Source: Anaeromicrobium sediminis (GTDB lineage Bacteria > Bacillota > Clostridia > Peptostreptococcales > Thermotaleaceae). Taken from it: 64,000 bases of DNA. Below, piece after piece: positions 55,510-64,000 of this stretch; the stretch's first letter is position 1; the number at the start of each line of letters is the position of its first letter. The stretch spans positions 346,937 through 410,936 of the forward strand of contig NZ_NIBG01000001.1 in assembly GCF_002270055.1 (NCBI RefSeq), read 5' to 3'. The notes under the pieces are model-generated. The model was not told the origin of the DNA. It ran no database searches and was given only the letters and a program-made list of their open reading frames with translations. Both the position numbers and the translations under genes were made by a program.

Positions 55510-56223
55510 CTATATGTTTATAAGTTCAGAAACTGTACATATGTGAATTCCCTCTTCCTCGATCTTTTTTATTATATAAGGAAGTGCCTCCAAAGTTGCT
55601 TCCTTTGGATGCATTAACAAAATTGCCCCTTTATGGTCTTTATCTAATACTCTTTTTATTATTATATCTTTTGTAGATCCTTTTTTCCAGTCAATTGTAT
55701 CAACACTCCAAAGAATAACCTTATATCCTAGTCCCTCAGCAATGTCTAAAGTTTCTTTATTATAATCACCTGCTGGAGGAGCAAATAGAGTTGTTTTATG
55801 ACCTAAAACTTTATATATGGCGTCCTCTGTCCTTCTTATCTCCTTTATATTCTCTTTCCTATTTGTCTTACTAGGTAACTTATGTGCGTATCCATGATTC
55901 CCTATTTCATGTCCATCTTCCTTTATTTTTGCCAATAATTCACTATTTTTCTCCGCCCATCTTCCTGTTATGAAAAATGTGATTTTAATATTATTTTCTT
56001 TAAATATTTCCAACATTTTAGGAATATGCTCTCCACCCCAATCCACATTACATGTGAAGGCCATCTTCTTTGAATTTGCTTCAACCTTTCTTATGGGTTC
56101 TGTTCTATATTCATTCCAAACCCCTTTACTCCTATAGGCTAACATAGAAGTTGTTGTTAGTATTAATATTATGACCAAAATAAATATATAAATTTTTTTT
56201 CTAGATACAACATAAAATCTCAT
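55510..56223 (-). CDS. ylxY: Polysaccharide deacetylase-like protein YlxY
   Basis: 237-residue protein with an N-terminal membrane anchor (residues 9-29) and an extracytoplasmic NodB domain. The family motif 1 (TFDDG) is changed to TCNVDWG, while HEIGNHGYAH keeps the metal histidines and APPAGDYN the third motif. Loss of the aspartate pair suggests reduced or altered catalysis, as in other YlxY proteins. It is downstream of pnp, as in Bacillus, and separated from it by repeat copy B. Confidence 0.88.
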   Translation of the reverse strand: MRFYVVSRKKIYIFILVIILILTTTSMLAYRSKGVWNEYRTEPIRKVEANSKKMAFTCNVDWGGEHIPKMLEIFKENNIKITFFITGRWAEKNSELLAKIKEDGHEIGNHGYAHKLPSKTNRKENIKEIRRTEDAIYKVLGHKTTLFAPPAGDYNKETLDIAEGLGYKVILWSVDTIDWKKGSTKDIIIKRVLDKDHKGAILLMHPKEATLEALPYIIKKIEEEGIHICTVSELINI

Positions 56224-56306
56224 ACTATCCCCCCCTTTAAACTATATTCAACTTAAAATTTATTATTCTAATTACCCCTTTACAACAACAAAATTTATCC
56301 TAAAAT

Positions 56307-56481
56307 AAAAAAAGGCATACTCCGTATGCTTCCATATGGAACTCTATGGTTCCCTTAGACGCAACTACAGTTGTTGATCACCCTCCTCCAAAGAAGTAGG
56401 GGATGTTCCCCCACACCCCCTTATTTTTTTACTTATCTATAGTTTTGAGAATGTTATAATTTCCTAGTAAGTAAAAAAAAA
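56307..56481 (-). repeat. Structured repeat, copy B (unknown RNA or mobile element)
   Basis: 175-bp element related to copy A at 44345-44517, between pnp and ylxY. Stems are kept with compensatory changes, for example GCTTA/TAAGC in A becomes ACTTA/TAAGT in B and GGAAACC/GGTTTCC becomes GGAAC/GTTCC. On the minus strand it begins in the T-tract of the pnp terminator and ends with GCATAC/GTATGC plus TTTTTTT. No coding frame. Confidence 0.8.
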
Positions 56482-56502
56482 CATAAACCTTATGGTTTAT
56501 GT
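56473..56502 (-). terminator. Intrinsic terminator of pnp
   Basis: ACATAAACC / GGTTTATGT stem with a four-base loop and a nine-T run on the minus strand. The T-run forms the start of repeat copy B. Confidence 0.92.
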
Positions 56503-56507
56503 CTTCC

Positions 56508-58619
56508 CTATTTCTCATTTGCTTTTTCTTTTTCCTTTTCTTGTTCTATTAAAACTGCTTTTCTAGATAAGTTTACTCTTCCTTGCTTATCGATTTCAGT
56601 AACTTTAACTAGGATTTCATCCCCTACTTTAAGGACGTCTTCAACTTGAGGAATTTTTTCCTTAGCAATTTGAGAAATATGTACTAATCCTTCTTTTCCT
56701 GGTAACACTTCTACGAAAGCTCCAAATTTAAGAATTCTCATTACTTTACCTAAATAAATTTGTCCAACTTCCACATCTTTAACAATGGCTTCTATCATTT
56801 TAATAGCTTTGTCTGCTTGTTCTAAGCTTTGAGCCATTATAAATACCTTTCCATCGTCATTAATATCAATTTTAACGTCAGTCTCATCTATAATTTTATT
56901 TATAGTCTTTCCTCCAGGTCCAATTAATTCTCTAATCTTCTCTGTGTTAATAGTCATGCTTGTAATTCTTGGTGCATATGGTGACATTTCTTCTCTTGGA
57001 GTAGAAATAACCTCATTCATTTTATCTAATATATGTAATCTTCCAACTCTAGCTTGTTCTAATGCTCTAGTTAAAATCGCTTTGTCTATTCCATGGATCT
57101 TAATATCCATTTGAATTGCAGTGATACCATCCTTAGTACCAGCCACTTTAAAGTCCATATCTCCTAGGAAATCTTCCATTCCTTGTATATCACTTAAAAT
57201 AGCAACTTTTTCCTCTTCCTTAATAAGACCCATAGCAATACCTGCAACTGGCTCAGCAATTGGCACTCCAGCATCTAATAGAGCTAATGTACTTCCACAT
57301 ACAGATGCTTGAGAAGAACTTCCGTTAGAACTTAGTACTTCAGATACTAATCTAATAGTATAAGGGAATTTTTCTTCACTAGGAATAACAGGAACTAAAG
57401 CTCTTTCTGCTAAGGCCCCATGTCCAATTTCCCTTCTACCTGGTCCTCTTAAAAATCTTGCTTCACCTACACTATATGGTGGGAAGTTATAATGGTGCAT
57501 GTATCTCTTGCTTTCCCTTTCTCCTAGACCATCTATAACTTGAGCATCTCCTATAGCTCCTAATGTAGCTACAGTTAAAGCTTGAGTTTGACCTCTAGTA
57601 AATAAGCCTGTTCCATGGGCACGAGGAAGTAATGATACATCACAAGATATAGGTCTAATTTCACTTTCACTTCTATTATCAGGTCTTATACCTTCCTTAG
57701 TAATCATGGATCTAACTTGCTCTTTAATGATTTGACTTAATACAGAGTCTACATCCTTTAAATTCTCTGGATACTCTTCTTCAAAGTGTATTAGAGTTTC
57801 TTCCTTTACTTTGTCCATTTTTTCGCTACGTTCTAATTTTTCTACAGTTTTAATTGCAGATGCCATTTTCTCCGTAGCAAATAATCTAACCTTTCCATCT
57901 ATCTCAGGATCTACTTTTTGCAGTTCTACTTCTCGTTTTTCTTTACCAATCTCTGCAACTATACCTTCGATGAATGTAATTATCTTCTTTATCTCTTCAT
58001 GGGCAAACATGATAGCATTTAGCATAACCTCTTCTGATACCATTTCAGCTCCTGCTTCAACCATCATAATAGCATCCTTTGTTCCTGATACTACTAAGTG
58101 CATCTTGCTTTCTTCTCTTTGAGCTGAAGTTGGGTTTGTTACAAACTCTCCATCTACTAAGCCAATGCATACGGAAGCTGTTGGCCCATCAAATGGAATA
58201 TCTGAAATTGATAGTGCTACAGAAGAACCTATCATAGAAACAATATCTGGTGTACAGTCTTGGTCTACAGACATTACAGTAGCTATAACTTGTACATCAT
58301 TTCTAAATCCCTTTGGGAACAATGGTCTTATAGGTCTATCTATAAGTCTAGCTGTTAAAACAGCTTTTTCAGTTGGTCTACCTTCCCTTTTAATAAATCC
58401 ACCTGGAATTTTTCCAACAGAATAAAATCTTTCCTCATAATCTACACTAAGAGGGAAGAAGTCTATTCCAGCTTTTGGTTCATCTGATGCCACAGCAGTA
58501 ACTAATACTACTGTATCACCATATCTTAATACGGCTGAACCATTAGCAAGTTGAGCAACTTTACCAGTTTCAACTTCTAAGGTTCTATTACCAATGGTTG
58601 TAGTAAATGTCCTCTCCAT
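56508..58619 (-). CDS. pnp: Polyribonucleotide nucleotidyltransferase
   Basis: 703-residue 3'-to-5' phosphorolytic exoribonuclease. Two RNase PH domains (1-215 and 310-545) flank an all-helical segment, followed by KH (GPGGKTI) and S1 ([19 protein letters not shown]) RNA-binding domains. FTRGQTQAL and [20 protein letters not shown] are canonical. It follows rpsO after 242 bp containing three tandem hairpins, an arrangement that may reduce or process rpsO-pnp readthrough. Confidence 0.97.
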   Translation of the reverse strand: MERTFTTTIGNRTLEVETGKVAQLANGSAVLRYGDTVVLVTAVASDEPKAGIDFFPLSVDYEERFYSVGKIPGGFIKREGRPTEKAVLTARLIDRPIRPLFPKGFRNDVQVIATVMSVDQDCTPDIVSMIGSSVALSISDIPFDGPTASVCIGLVDGEFVTNPTSAQREESKMHLVVSGTKDAIMMVEAGAEMVSEEVMLNAIMFAHEEIKKIITFIEGIVAEIGKEKREVELQKVDPEIDGKVRLFATEKMASAIKTVEKLERSEKMDKVKEETLIHFEEEYPENLKDVDSVLSQIIKEQVRSMITKEGIRPDNRSESEIRPISCDVSLLPRAHGTGLFTRGQTQALTVATLGAIGDAQVIDGLGERESKRYMHHYNFPPYSVGEARFLRGPGRREIGHGALAERALVPVIPSEEKFPYTIRLVSEVLSSNGSSSQASVCGSTLALLDAGVPIAEPVAGIAMGLIKEEEKVAILSDIQGMEDFLGDMDFKVAGTKDGITAIQMDIKIHGIDKAILTRALEQARVGRLHILDKMNEVISTPREEMSPYAPRITSMTINTEKIRELIGPGGKTINKIIDETDVKIDINDDGKVFIMAQSLEQADKAIKMIEAIVKDVEVGQIYLGKVMRILKFGAFVEVLPGKEGLVHISQIAKEKIPQVEDVLKVGDEILVKVTEIDKQGRVNLSRKAVLIEQEKEKEKANEK

Positions 58620-58711
58620 TACTAACCTCCTATATTTTATAGTATATAATCTAATTCTACATAGTTTATATTATTTCCTACATATTAGATAAAATTCCTA
58701 TACATTAAAAT

Positions 58712-58749
58712 AAAAAAGTCTTACGAATAAAATATTCTTGTCGACTTTT
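58712..58749 (-). terminator. Hairpin terminator in the rpsO-pnp gap (third of three)
   Basis: AAGTC / GACTT with an inner GAAT/ATTC stem and a T-run on the minus strand. It shares its flank with hairpins at 49829 and 51688. Confidence 0.7.
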
Positions 58750-58787
58750 ATAAAATCCGTATAGTTAAATTAGATTATCACTATTTA

Positions 58788-58822
58788 AAATAAAAAATCA
58801 ATTTTAATAAATTGATTTTCCT
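58788..58822 (-). terminator. Intrinsic terminator in the rpsO-pnp gap (second of three)
   Basis: AATCAATTT / AAATTGATT stem with a short loop and six T on the minus strand. Confidence 0.75.
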
Positions 58823-58836
58823 TACCTAAAATAATA

Positions 58837-58854
58837 GAGCGGGAAATCCCGCTC
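58837..58854 (-). terminator. GC-rich hairpin after rpsO (first of three)
   Basis: GAGCGGGA / TCCCGCTC, 8-bp stem with two-base spacer, seven bases after the rpsO stop. The T-tract (TATTATTTT) is interrupted. Confidence 0.75.
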
Positions 58855-58861
58855 AATAGAA

Positions 58862-59131
58862 TTATTTTCTTAATCCTAACTTTTTAATAACAGCTCTATA
58901 TCTTTCGATATCTTTGCTCTTTAAGTAGTTTAAAAGATTTCTTCTCTTACCTACCATCTTTAATAGTCCACGACGAGAATGGTGATCTTTCTTGTGTACT
59001 TTTAAATGCTCATTTAACTCGTTGATTCTTGTAGTTAAAATAGCTACTTGTACTTCTGGAGATCCAGTATCAGTATCATGTACTTTATGAGCTGAAATTA
59101 CTTCAGTTTTTCTTTCTTTGTTCATTGTCAT
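58862..59131 (-). CDS. rpsO: 30S ribosomal protein S15
   Basis: 89-residue primary 16S-binding protein that nucleates the small-subunit platform. [32 protein letters not shown] and the C-terminal [21 protein letters not shown] are the full S15 signature. The ATG at 59129-59131 lies eight bases after AAGGAGGTG; the frame extends 20 codons further but that part is the structured leader. It has its own promoter and leader. Confidence 0.97.
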   Translation of the reverse strand: MTMNKERKTEVISAHKVHDTDTGSPEVQVAILTTRINELNEHLKVHKKDHHSRRGLLKMVGKRRNLLNYLKSKDIERYRAVIKKLGLRK

Positions 59132-59222
59132 GTTTTTCACCTCCTTGGTTATACAATCGCCTAAAGCCAGGTATAAGGTCGGTGATTCCATTTACCGAGC
59201 TTAAGGTTCCTTACAGAAATAA
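59132..59222 (-). ncRNA. Structured rpsO leader, candidate S15 autoregulatory element
   Basis: About 90 nt between the rpsO promoter and the ribosome site. TAAGG/CCTTA and TCGGT/ACCGA form one extended helix, and TATAC/GTATA with CC...GG forms a second just before AAGGAGG. S15 of several bacteria represses its own translation by binding such leaders. I have not matched it to a named family. Confidence 0.6.
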
Positions 59223-59251
59223 ATTTTATCATATTATTACCAAATTGTAAA
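59223..59251 (-). promoter_or_regulatory. Sigma-A promoter of rpsO
   Basis: TTTACA, 17 bases, TAAAAT on the minus strand, overlapping the end of ribF. Confidence 0.75.
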
Positions 59252-60178
59252 CTGTCTTTTTTCAAAAAAATTTTTAGCGAGAGCTATGTCCTTCTTTAAT
59301 TGAATAGTCAGCTCTGTGACACTCGGAAATTTCTTTTCTTCCCTAATCCTATCTATAAAATGTACTTCTATGTTTTTACCATATATATCTTCACGGAAAT
59401 CCATTATATGAGTTTCTATGTTAATTTCTTCTTGACTAAAGGTAGGGTTGTATCCCACATTAGTAATACTATCATATAATCTGCCATCTATATTCACCTT
59501 TGTTAAATATACACCTGGAGATGGAGTTAACATATTCTTTTCTAACTTAATGTTAGCAGTTGGCACGCCCATCTTGCGTCCTACCTTTTTGCCTTCTATC
59601 ACTTGTCCATTTATTGAATATTTTTTTCCTAAAAACAAATTGGCTCTTTGAATATTTCCATCCCTTATTAAAGATCTAATATTGGTACTGCTCACAGTTT
59701 GTCTTTGAATTTCAATAGAATCTATTTCATTTAATTCATAATCATAATCCTTTGATAAGGTCCTAAGTAAGTGTATATCTCCTTGGGCCTTATATCCAAA
59801 CTTGTAATTGAAACCTACAATACAACTTTTCATCTTCAAAGTGTTTTTTAAAATATCTCTTACAAAGCTCTCTGCCTTTAATTTCATCTGAAATTCATCA
59901 AAGGTCACTAATATTACATAATCTATTCCTAATTCACCCAATGTACTTATTTTTTTATTCAAATTCATTATTCTCTTTGGTGCACCATTCTCACTTGTAA
60001 AAGCCCTAGGATGATTTGAAAAGGTATATACTACACTTTTTAAGTTTTTAAGTCTACATGTCTCTACTAAATTCACTAGTAGGGTTTGATGTCCTATATG
60101 TACGCCATCAAAGTTGCCTAAAGCAACACCCGTATCATCATTAATGTTTACATCACTTAACCTTCTTATTACCTTCAT
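59237..60178 (-). CDS. ribF: Bifunctional riboflavin kinase / FAD synthetase
   Basis: 313-residue enzyme that makes FMN and FAD. The N-terminal adenylyltransferase domain has ALGNFDGVHIGHQ near residue 19 and SSTNIRSLI; the C-terminal kinase has GRKMGVPTANI near residue 200. It lies between truB and rpsO, the usual Firmicute order. The ATG follows AAAGGGG. Confidence 0.96.
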   Translation of the reverse strand: MKVIRRLSDVNINDDTGVALGNFDGVHIGHQTLLVNLVETCRLKNLKSVVYTFSNHPRAFTSENGAPKRIMNLNKKISTLGELGIDYVILVTFDEFQMKLKAESFVRDILKNTLKMKSCIVGFNYKFGYKAQGDIHLLRTLSKDYDYELNEIDSIEIQRQTVSSTNIRSLIRDGNIQRANLFLGKKYSINGQVIEGKKVGRKMGVPTANIKLEKNMLTPSPGVYLTKVNIDGRLYDSITNVGYNPTFSQEEINIETHIMDFREDIYGKNIEVHFIDRIREEKKFPSVTELTIQLKKDIALAKNFFEKRQFTIW

Positions 60179-60190
60179 CTTGTTGCCCCT

Positions 60191-61087
60191 TTAATGAAAT
60201 ACTCTATCTGTATCAATATATACATTATTGTCCTTATCTTTTTTTACTCTTCCTATGGCTATAAACTTATCTTTACTATACATTCTTACTAGGTCATCTT
60301 CTTTCAATTCATCATTTTCTTTTATATTTTTCATATATATGGTATTACCATTTAAAAGAAATCTCTCAGCCCAGTCATGTACTAGTACCTTAGGAAAAGA
60401 TTGTATTGGGTAATCTAGGGGATAGAACTCTTTTTCTAATTCTTCTATAGATAATCTCTCTATATCTTCTATCGTAACTGTATCTTCTAAATGGAAACCA
60501 CCTGTTTGAGTTCTTAAAAGAAAGGTCATATGTGCCCCACACCCAAGTTTGTTTCCCACATCTTCACATATGGTTCTAACATAGGTTCCCTTAGAACACT
60601 CCACATCAAATAATATATTGTTACCTAAAATTCTAATAACTTCAATATTATATATGTATATTTTCCTACTTTTTCTTTCTACAGTTTTACCTTCCCTAGC
60701 TAATTCATATAATTTCCTGCCATCTTTTTTTAAAGCCGAATACATAGGAGGCGTTTGAAGAATTTCACCTTTAAATTCTTCAAAAACTCCAAGTATTTGT
60801 TCTTCATCCACATTCACAGGTCTTTCATGAACTATAGTTCCCCATCTATCTTGTGTATCTGTATTAGATCCTAAAACCATTTCACATCTGTATTTTTTTC
60901 TATCATTAAGTAGATATTGACTTACCTTCGTAGCCTGCCCTACACATATAGGTAAAACCCCACATGCCATTGGATCTAGTGTTCCTGTATGGCCTACTTT
61001 TTTTATTTTTAATGTTCTTCTTATTAATCCGACCACATCATGTGAGGTCATATTAGGAGGCTTTAGTATATTTATAATTCCATTCAC
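60191..61087 (-). CDS. truB: tRNA pseudouridine(55) synthase
   Basis: 298-residue enzyme modifying U55 in the T-loop of tRNAs. NILKPPNMTSHDVV opens the domain and GHTGTLDPMACGVLP carries the catalytic aspartate. SKGTYVRTICEDVG follows, and a PUA-like domain ends it. The start is a GTG (61085-61087) after TAGGTGATATA, overlapping the ribosome region with the nrnA stop. The protein is in the infB-rbfA-nrnA-truB-ribF operon. Confidence 0.96.
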   Translation of the reverse strand: MNGIINILKPPNMTSHDVVGLIRRTLKIKKVGHTGTLDPMACGVLPICVGQATKVSQYLLNDRKKYRCEMVLGSNTDTQDRWGTIVHERPVNVDEEQILGVFEEFKGEILQTPPMYSALKKDGRKLYELAREGKTVERKSRKIYIYNIEVIRILGNNILFDVECSKGTYVRTICEDVGNKLGCGAHMTFLLRTQTGGFHLEDTVTIEDIERLSIEELEKEFYPLDYPIQSFPKVLVHDWAERFLLNGNTIYMKNIKENDELKEDDLVRMYSKDKFIAIGRVKKDKDNNVYIDTDRVFH

Positions 61088-61095
61088 TATATCAC

Positions 61096-62046
61096 CTACA
61101 AATATTCTTCTATATTGTCTATTATGATTTCATTAACCTTTTTAATACTATCATTAATTAAACAACCAGCTGCTTTCTTATGGCCCCCACCACCGAATAT
61201 CTCTGCAATTTTACTTACATCCACATCGTATTTAGACCTGAGCCCTACCTTAACCTTTTTTTCTTCTAGTTCTTTTAATAATATACTTACTTCTACGCCC
61301 CATATATCTCTTCCAATTTCAATCAATCCATCTGTATCAGATAGGGCCATTTTATTATTTGCTAGCATCTTTTGTGTCACATGCATAATGGATACTTTCC
61401 CATCATAGTAAAATTTTATAGTATTTATAACATCTTTTAATAGTTTCACCTTATTTATTGGCTTATTTTGGTATAATTCCACATTTATGGAATTGACACT
61501 TATTCCAGTTTCAATTAATTCTGCTACAATTCTATGGGTCTTAGATGTGGTGTTATCATATTTAAAACTGCCCGTGTCTGTTGACAAAGCAGTATAAATA
61601 CAAGTAGCTATTTTTTTATCCATATCTACATTTAAAGCTTTAATAAGGTCATATATTATCTCACCAGTGGCCGCAGCCTTTGGATTAACCAAATTATATT
61701 TACCATAAAAGTTATTAGTAATATGATGATCAATGTTAATTGTGCATCCATTAAGATATCGTCTTCTATTTCCTAGTCTTTCCGTATCACTACAATCTAT
61801 AGCAATACATAAATCATATTGAAATTCGTTTACATGTTCATCTATCGCTTCAAATTCAATAAATTTTATATTGTCAGGTAAAGGTTCATCTACTATAATT
61901 TTAACATCCTTGCCTAACCTTTTAAGGGCTAAACACAGGGCCATAGACGAACCTATAGTATCACCATCAGGCATAATATGAGGAAGAATTATAATTTTAT
62001 TAGATTCTTTTATCACATCTATAATCTTAAGTAAACTATTACTCAT
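61096..62046 (-). CDS. nrnA: DHH phosphoesterase NrnA (oligoribonuclease/pAp phosphatase)
   Basis: 316-residue DHH/DHHA1 protein that degrades nanoRNAs and pAp. [25 protein letters not shown] and NIDHHITN provide the DHH-family metal sites, and [11 protein letters not shown] at the C-terminus the DHHA1 domain. I take the ATG at 62044-62046; five more codons upstream (MMMVLI) are in frame but overlap rbfA more. The ribosome site is weak, and coupling to rbfA is likely. Confidence 0.93.
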   Translation of the reverse strand: MSNSLLKIIDVIKESNKIIILPHIMPDGDTIGSSMALCLALKRLGKDVKIIVDEPLPDNIKFIEFEAIDEHVNEFQYDLCIAIDCSDTERLGNRRRYLNGCTINIDHHITNNFYGKYNLVNPKAAATGEIIYDLIKALNVDMDKKIATCIYTALSTDTGSFKYDNTTSKTHRIVAELIETGISVNSINVELYQNKPINKVKLLKDVINTIKFYYDGKVSIMHVTQKMLANNKMALSDTDGLIEIGRDIWGVEVSILLKELEEKKVKVGLRSKYDVDVSKIAEIFGGGGHKKAAGCLINDSIKKVNEIIIDNIEEYL

Positions 62047-62401
62047 TATCAGCACCATCATCATTGACTTTTTTTATCAATCCAGATATATACATTCCAT
62101 TTTCAATTGAATTGTCATTCTCAAAAATTGGCTCTGGTGTATATCTTAACTTCAGTTGTTTCCCAATTTCCCTTCTGACAAATCCACTAGAATTATTTAA
62201 TGCTTTTAGTGTTGACTCTCTTTCCTTCTCATTTCCAAATACACTAACATATATATTAGCATATCTTAAATCACGTGTTACTTTTACCTCTACAATACTA
62301 GTTAGTGAAGAAATCCTAGGGTCTTTAAGTTCATTCATTATCATTTGGCTAACTATCTTTTTTATTTCTCCAGCTATCCTATTAGCTCTCATATACCCCA
62401 T
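62039..62401 (-). CDS. rbfA: 30S ribosome-binding factor A
   Basis: 120-residue KH-fold factor for maturation of the 16S 5' end and cold adaptation. [37 protein letters not shown] and the C-terminal [17 protein letters not shown] match the family. It lies 20 bp after infB and overlaps nrnA. An AAGGGTG site is nine bases before the ATG. Confidence 0.96.
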   Translation of the reverse strand: MGYMRANRIAGEIKKIVSQMIMNELKDPRISSLTSIVEVKVTRDLRYANIYVSVFGNEKERESTLKALNNSSGFVRREIGKQLKLRYTPEPIFENDNSIENGMYISGLIKKVNDDGADNE

Positions 62402-62420
62402 TTTTTATCACCCTTCTTTA

Positions 62421-64000
62421 CTAGTCTCTTTTAATTTCTTCTATAATATACGCTTCTATAATATCGCCTTCTCTAAGGTCATTATAGTTTGCAATACCTA
62501 TACCACATTCATATCCAGTTTGAACTTCCTTAGCATCATCTTTAAATCTCTTAAGGGATGATACATCTCCTTCAAAGATTACGATTCCATCTCTTACTAA
62601 TCTCATCTTCGCATTTCTTGCCATCTTACCTTCTTTTACATATGCCCCTGCTATAGTTCCAATGTTAGGTACTTTAAATGTTGCCCTTACTTCTGATTTT
62701 CCTATAACAACTTCTTTAAACTCTGGGTCTAACATACCTTTCATTGCCTTTTGCACATCTTCTATAGCTTCATAGATAACTCTGTAAATTCTTACATCTA
62801 CACTTTCTCTTTCAGCCATGCTAGATACTGCCGAAGACGGTCTTACATTGAATCCTATTATAATAGCATTAGAAGCTGAAGCTAGCAAAATGTCTGATTC
62901 AGTAACAGTACCTACGCCACCATGAATCATGTTTATTTTAACTTCATCATTAGATAATTTAGCTAATGATTGTTTTACAGCCTGAACAGAACCTTGAACA
63001 TCTGCTTTTACAATTATGTTCAGTTCTTTAACTTCACCTTCTTGAATATGCATAAATAAATCTTCTAATGATACTTTTGTAGTAGAGTTTAAGTTAGCTT
63101 CTCTAAATTTAGCCTTTCTCTTTTCTCCAATTTGTCTTGCAAGCTTATCGCTTTTAACAGCATTAAAAGTATCTCCTGCATTTGGAACATCTGATAGTCC
63201 TAATATTTCAACTGCAGTTGATGGATTGGCCTTTTTAATGTTCTTACCCTTGTCATTTATCATGGCTCTAACTCTACCAAAAGAAGCACCTGCTACAATA
63301 GGATCTCCAACCTTTAAGTTACCCTTTTGAACTAAAACAGTAGCTACAGGACCTCTGCTCTTGTCAAGTTTGGCTTCAATTACAACTCCAGCACCTAATC
63401 TATTAGGATTAGCTTTTAATTCTTGCATCTCTGCTGCCAATACTATCATTTCTAAAAGATTGTCAATTCCTTCACCTTTAAGGGCAGATACTGGAACAGA
63501 AATAGTGTCTCCACCCCAATCCTCAACTAAAACTCCATGTTCAGATAATTCTTGCTTTACCCTGTCCGGATTAGATCCTGGTTTATCCATTTTATTTATA
63601 GCAACAATTATTGGTACCCCTGCAGCCTTAGCATGGTTTATAGCCTCTTTAGTCTGTGGCATAACTCCATCATCTGCCGCTACAACTAGTATAGCTATAT
63701 CTGTAAGACTAGCTCCTCTAGCTCTCATAGACGTAAAGGCCTCATGTCCTGGTGTATCTAAGAATACAATTTTCTTACCATCCACATATACCTCTGATGC
63801 ACCTATATGCTGAGTAATTCCACCTGCTTCTCTGGCAGTTACATTAGTCTCTCTAATAGCATCTAAAAGAGATGTTTTTCCATGGTCAACATGACCCATA
63901 ACAGTTATAACCGGTGGTCTATCTTTTAAATCTTTTGGATCATCTTCAAAATCCTCAATTCCATATTCTGCTTCTTCTTCCTCTGCACCTTCTAATTTAA
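62421..64000 (-). CDS. infB: Translation initiation factor IF-2 (5' end outside window)
   Basis: The C-terminal 525 or so residues are seen. Reading continues without interruption past the methionine at 63899 to the right edge, where an acidic stretch ([15 protein letters not shown]) precedes the GTPase domain, so the protein is truncated by the window and not by a start there. G1 is GHVDHGKT, G3 DTPGHEAF and G4 NKMD. Domains II, III and the initiator-tRNA-binding C-terminus ([22 protein letters not shown]) are complete. IF-2 brings fMet-tRNA to the 30S subunit. Confidence 0.97.
   Translation of the reverse strand, partial: KLEGAEEEEAEYGIEDFEDDPKDLKDRPPVITVMGHVDHGKTSLLDAIRETNVTAREAGGITQHIGASEVYVDGKKIVFLDTPGHEAFTSMRARGASLTDIAILVVAADDGVMPQTKEAINHAKAAGVPIIVAINKMDKPGSNPDRVKQELSEHGVLVEDWGGDTISVPVSALKGEGIDNLLEMIVLAAEMQELKANPNRLGAGVVIEAKLDKSRGPVATVLVQKGNLKVGDPIVAGASFGRVRAMINDKGKNIKKANPSTAVEILGLSDVPNAGDTFNAVKSDKLARQIGEKRKAKFREANLNSTTKVSLEDLFMHIQEGEVKELNIIVKADVQGSVQAVKQSLAKLSNDEVKINMIHGGVGTVTESDILLASASNAIIIGFNVRPSSAVSSMAERESVDVRIYRVIYEAIEDVQKAMKGMLDPEFKEVVIGKSEVRATFKVPNIGTIAGAYVKEGKMARNAKMRLVRDGIVIFEGDVSSLKRFKDDAKEVQTGYECGIGIANYNDLREGDIIEAYIIEEIKRD

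Overview
This window is AT-rich chromosomal DNA from an anaerobic, spore-forming, low-GC member of the Clostridia. Evidence for that placement: an IspH-S1 (RpsA) fusion, ferredoxin-dependent 2-oxoacid oxidoreductase genes, sporulation genes (spoIIM, dacF-type, ytfJ, ylxY, ymxH), strong AGGAGG-type ribosome sites, GTG/TTG starts, and a Bacillus/Clostridium-like gene order. A genus cannot be fixed from the sequence. 62 of 64 genes are on the minus strand, so most operons read from high to low coordinates. No rRNA, tRNA, CRISPR array, phage or transposase gene was seen.

Layout in the direction of transcription (right to left). 64000-56500: translation/RNA genes infB (5' end outside the window), rbfA, nrnA, truB, ribF, rpsO (own promoter and structured leader), pnp. 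56200-49900: ylxY, mlpA-like protease, dut, ymxH, dapG, tepA, uppP. 49700-41900: ftsK/spoIIIE, mnmH (selenouridine tRNA synthase), rimO, pgsA, cinA, and recA with a clear sigma-A promoter and LexA box. 41600-37000: envelope/division cluster steA, steB/mctB-like, two glycosyltransferases, DUF3866. 36800-28000: spoIIM, xerD, deoB, dacF, scpA, scpB, DUF2953, ytfJ, a MazG-like gene and a second D,D-carboxypeptidase. 28000-25767: an FAD/FNR oxidoreductase pair.

25150-12797 is the most interesting region: a fatty-acyl-CoA module with crotonase, CoA-transferase, fadN, fadA, a small membrane protein, an OYE-type flavo-Fe-S reductase and a thioesterase, followed by an AtoS/AtoC-like histidine kinase and sigma-54 activator. 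The two operon promoters share a -24/-12 sigma-54 element and a 17-bp inverted repeat placed exactly 51 nt upstream in both, so the local sigma-54 activator is proposed to control the whole module. 12660-1: housekeeping genes (rluB, surE, mnmM-like), a complete korDABC operon with an RpiR regulator, a BaiN-like flavoprotein, cmk, ispH-rpsA, cheR and the start of a MerR-type gene.

Two short plus-strand genes with good ribosome sites were found: 25453-25617 (54 aa, behind a sigma-G-like promoter) and 36953-37084 (43 aa). A ~174-bp structured repeat occurs twice (44345-44517 and 56307-56481), each time fused to the T-tract of an intrinsic terminator and with compensatory changes in its stems; I could not assign it to a known RNA or element family.
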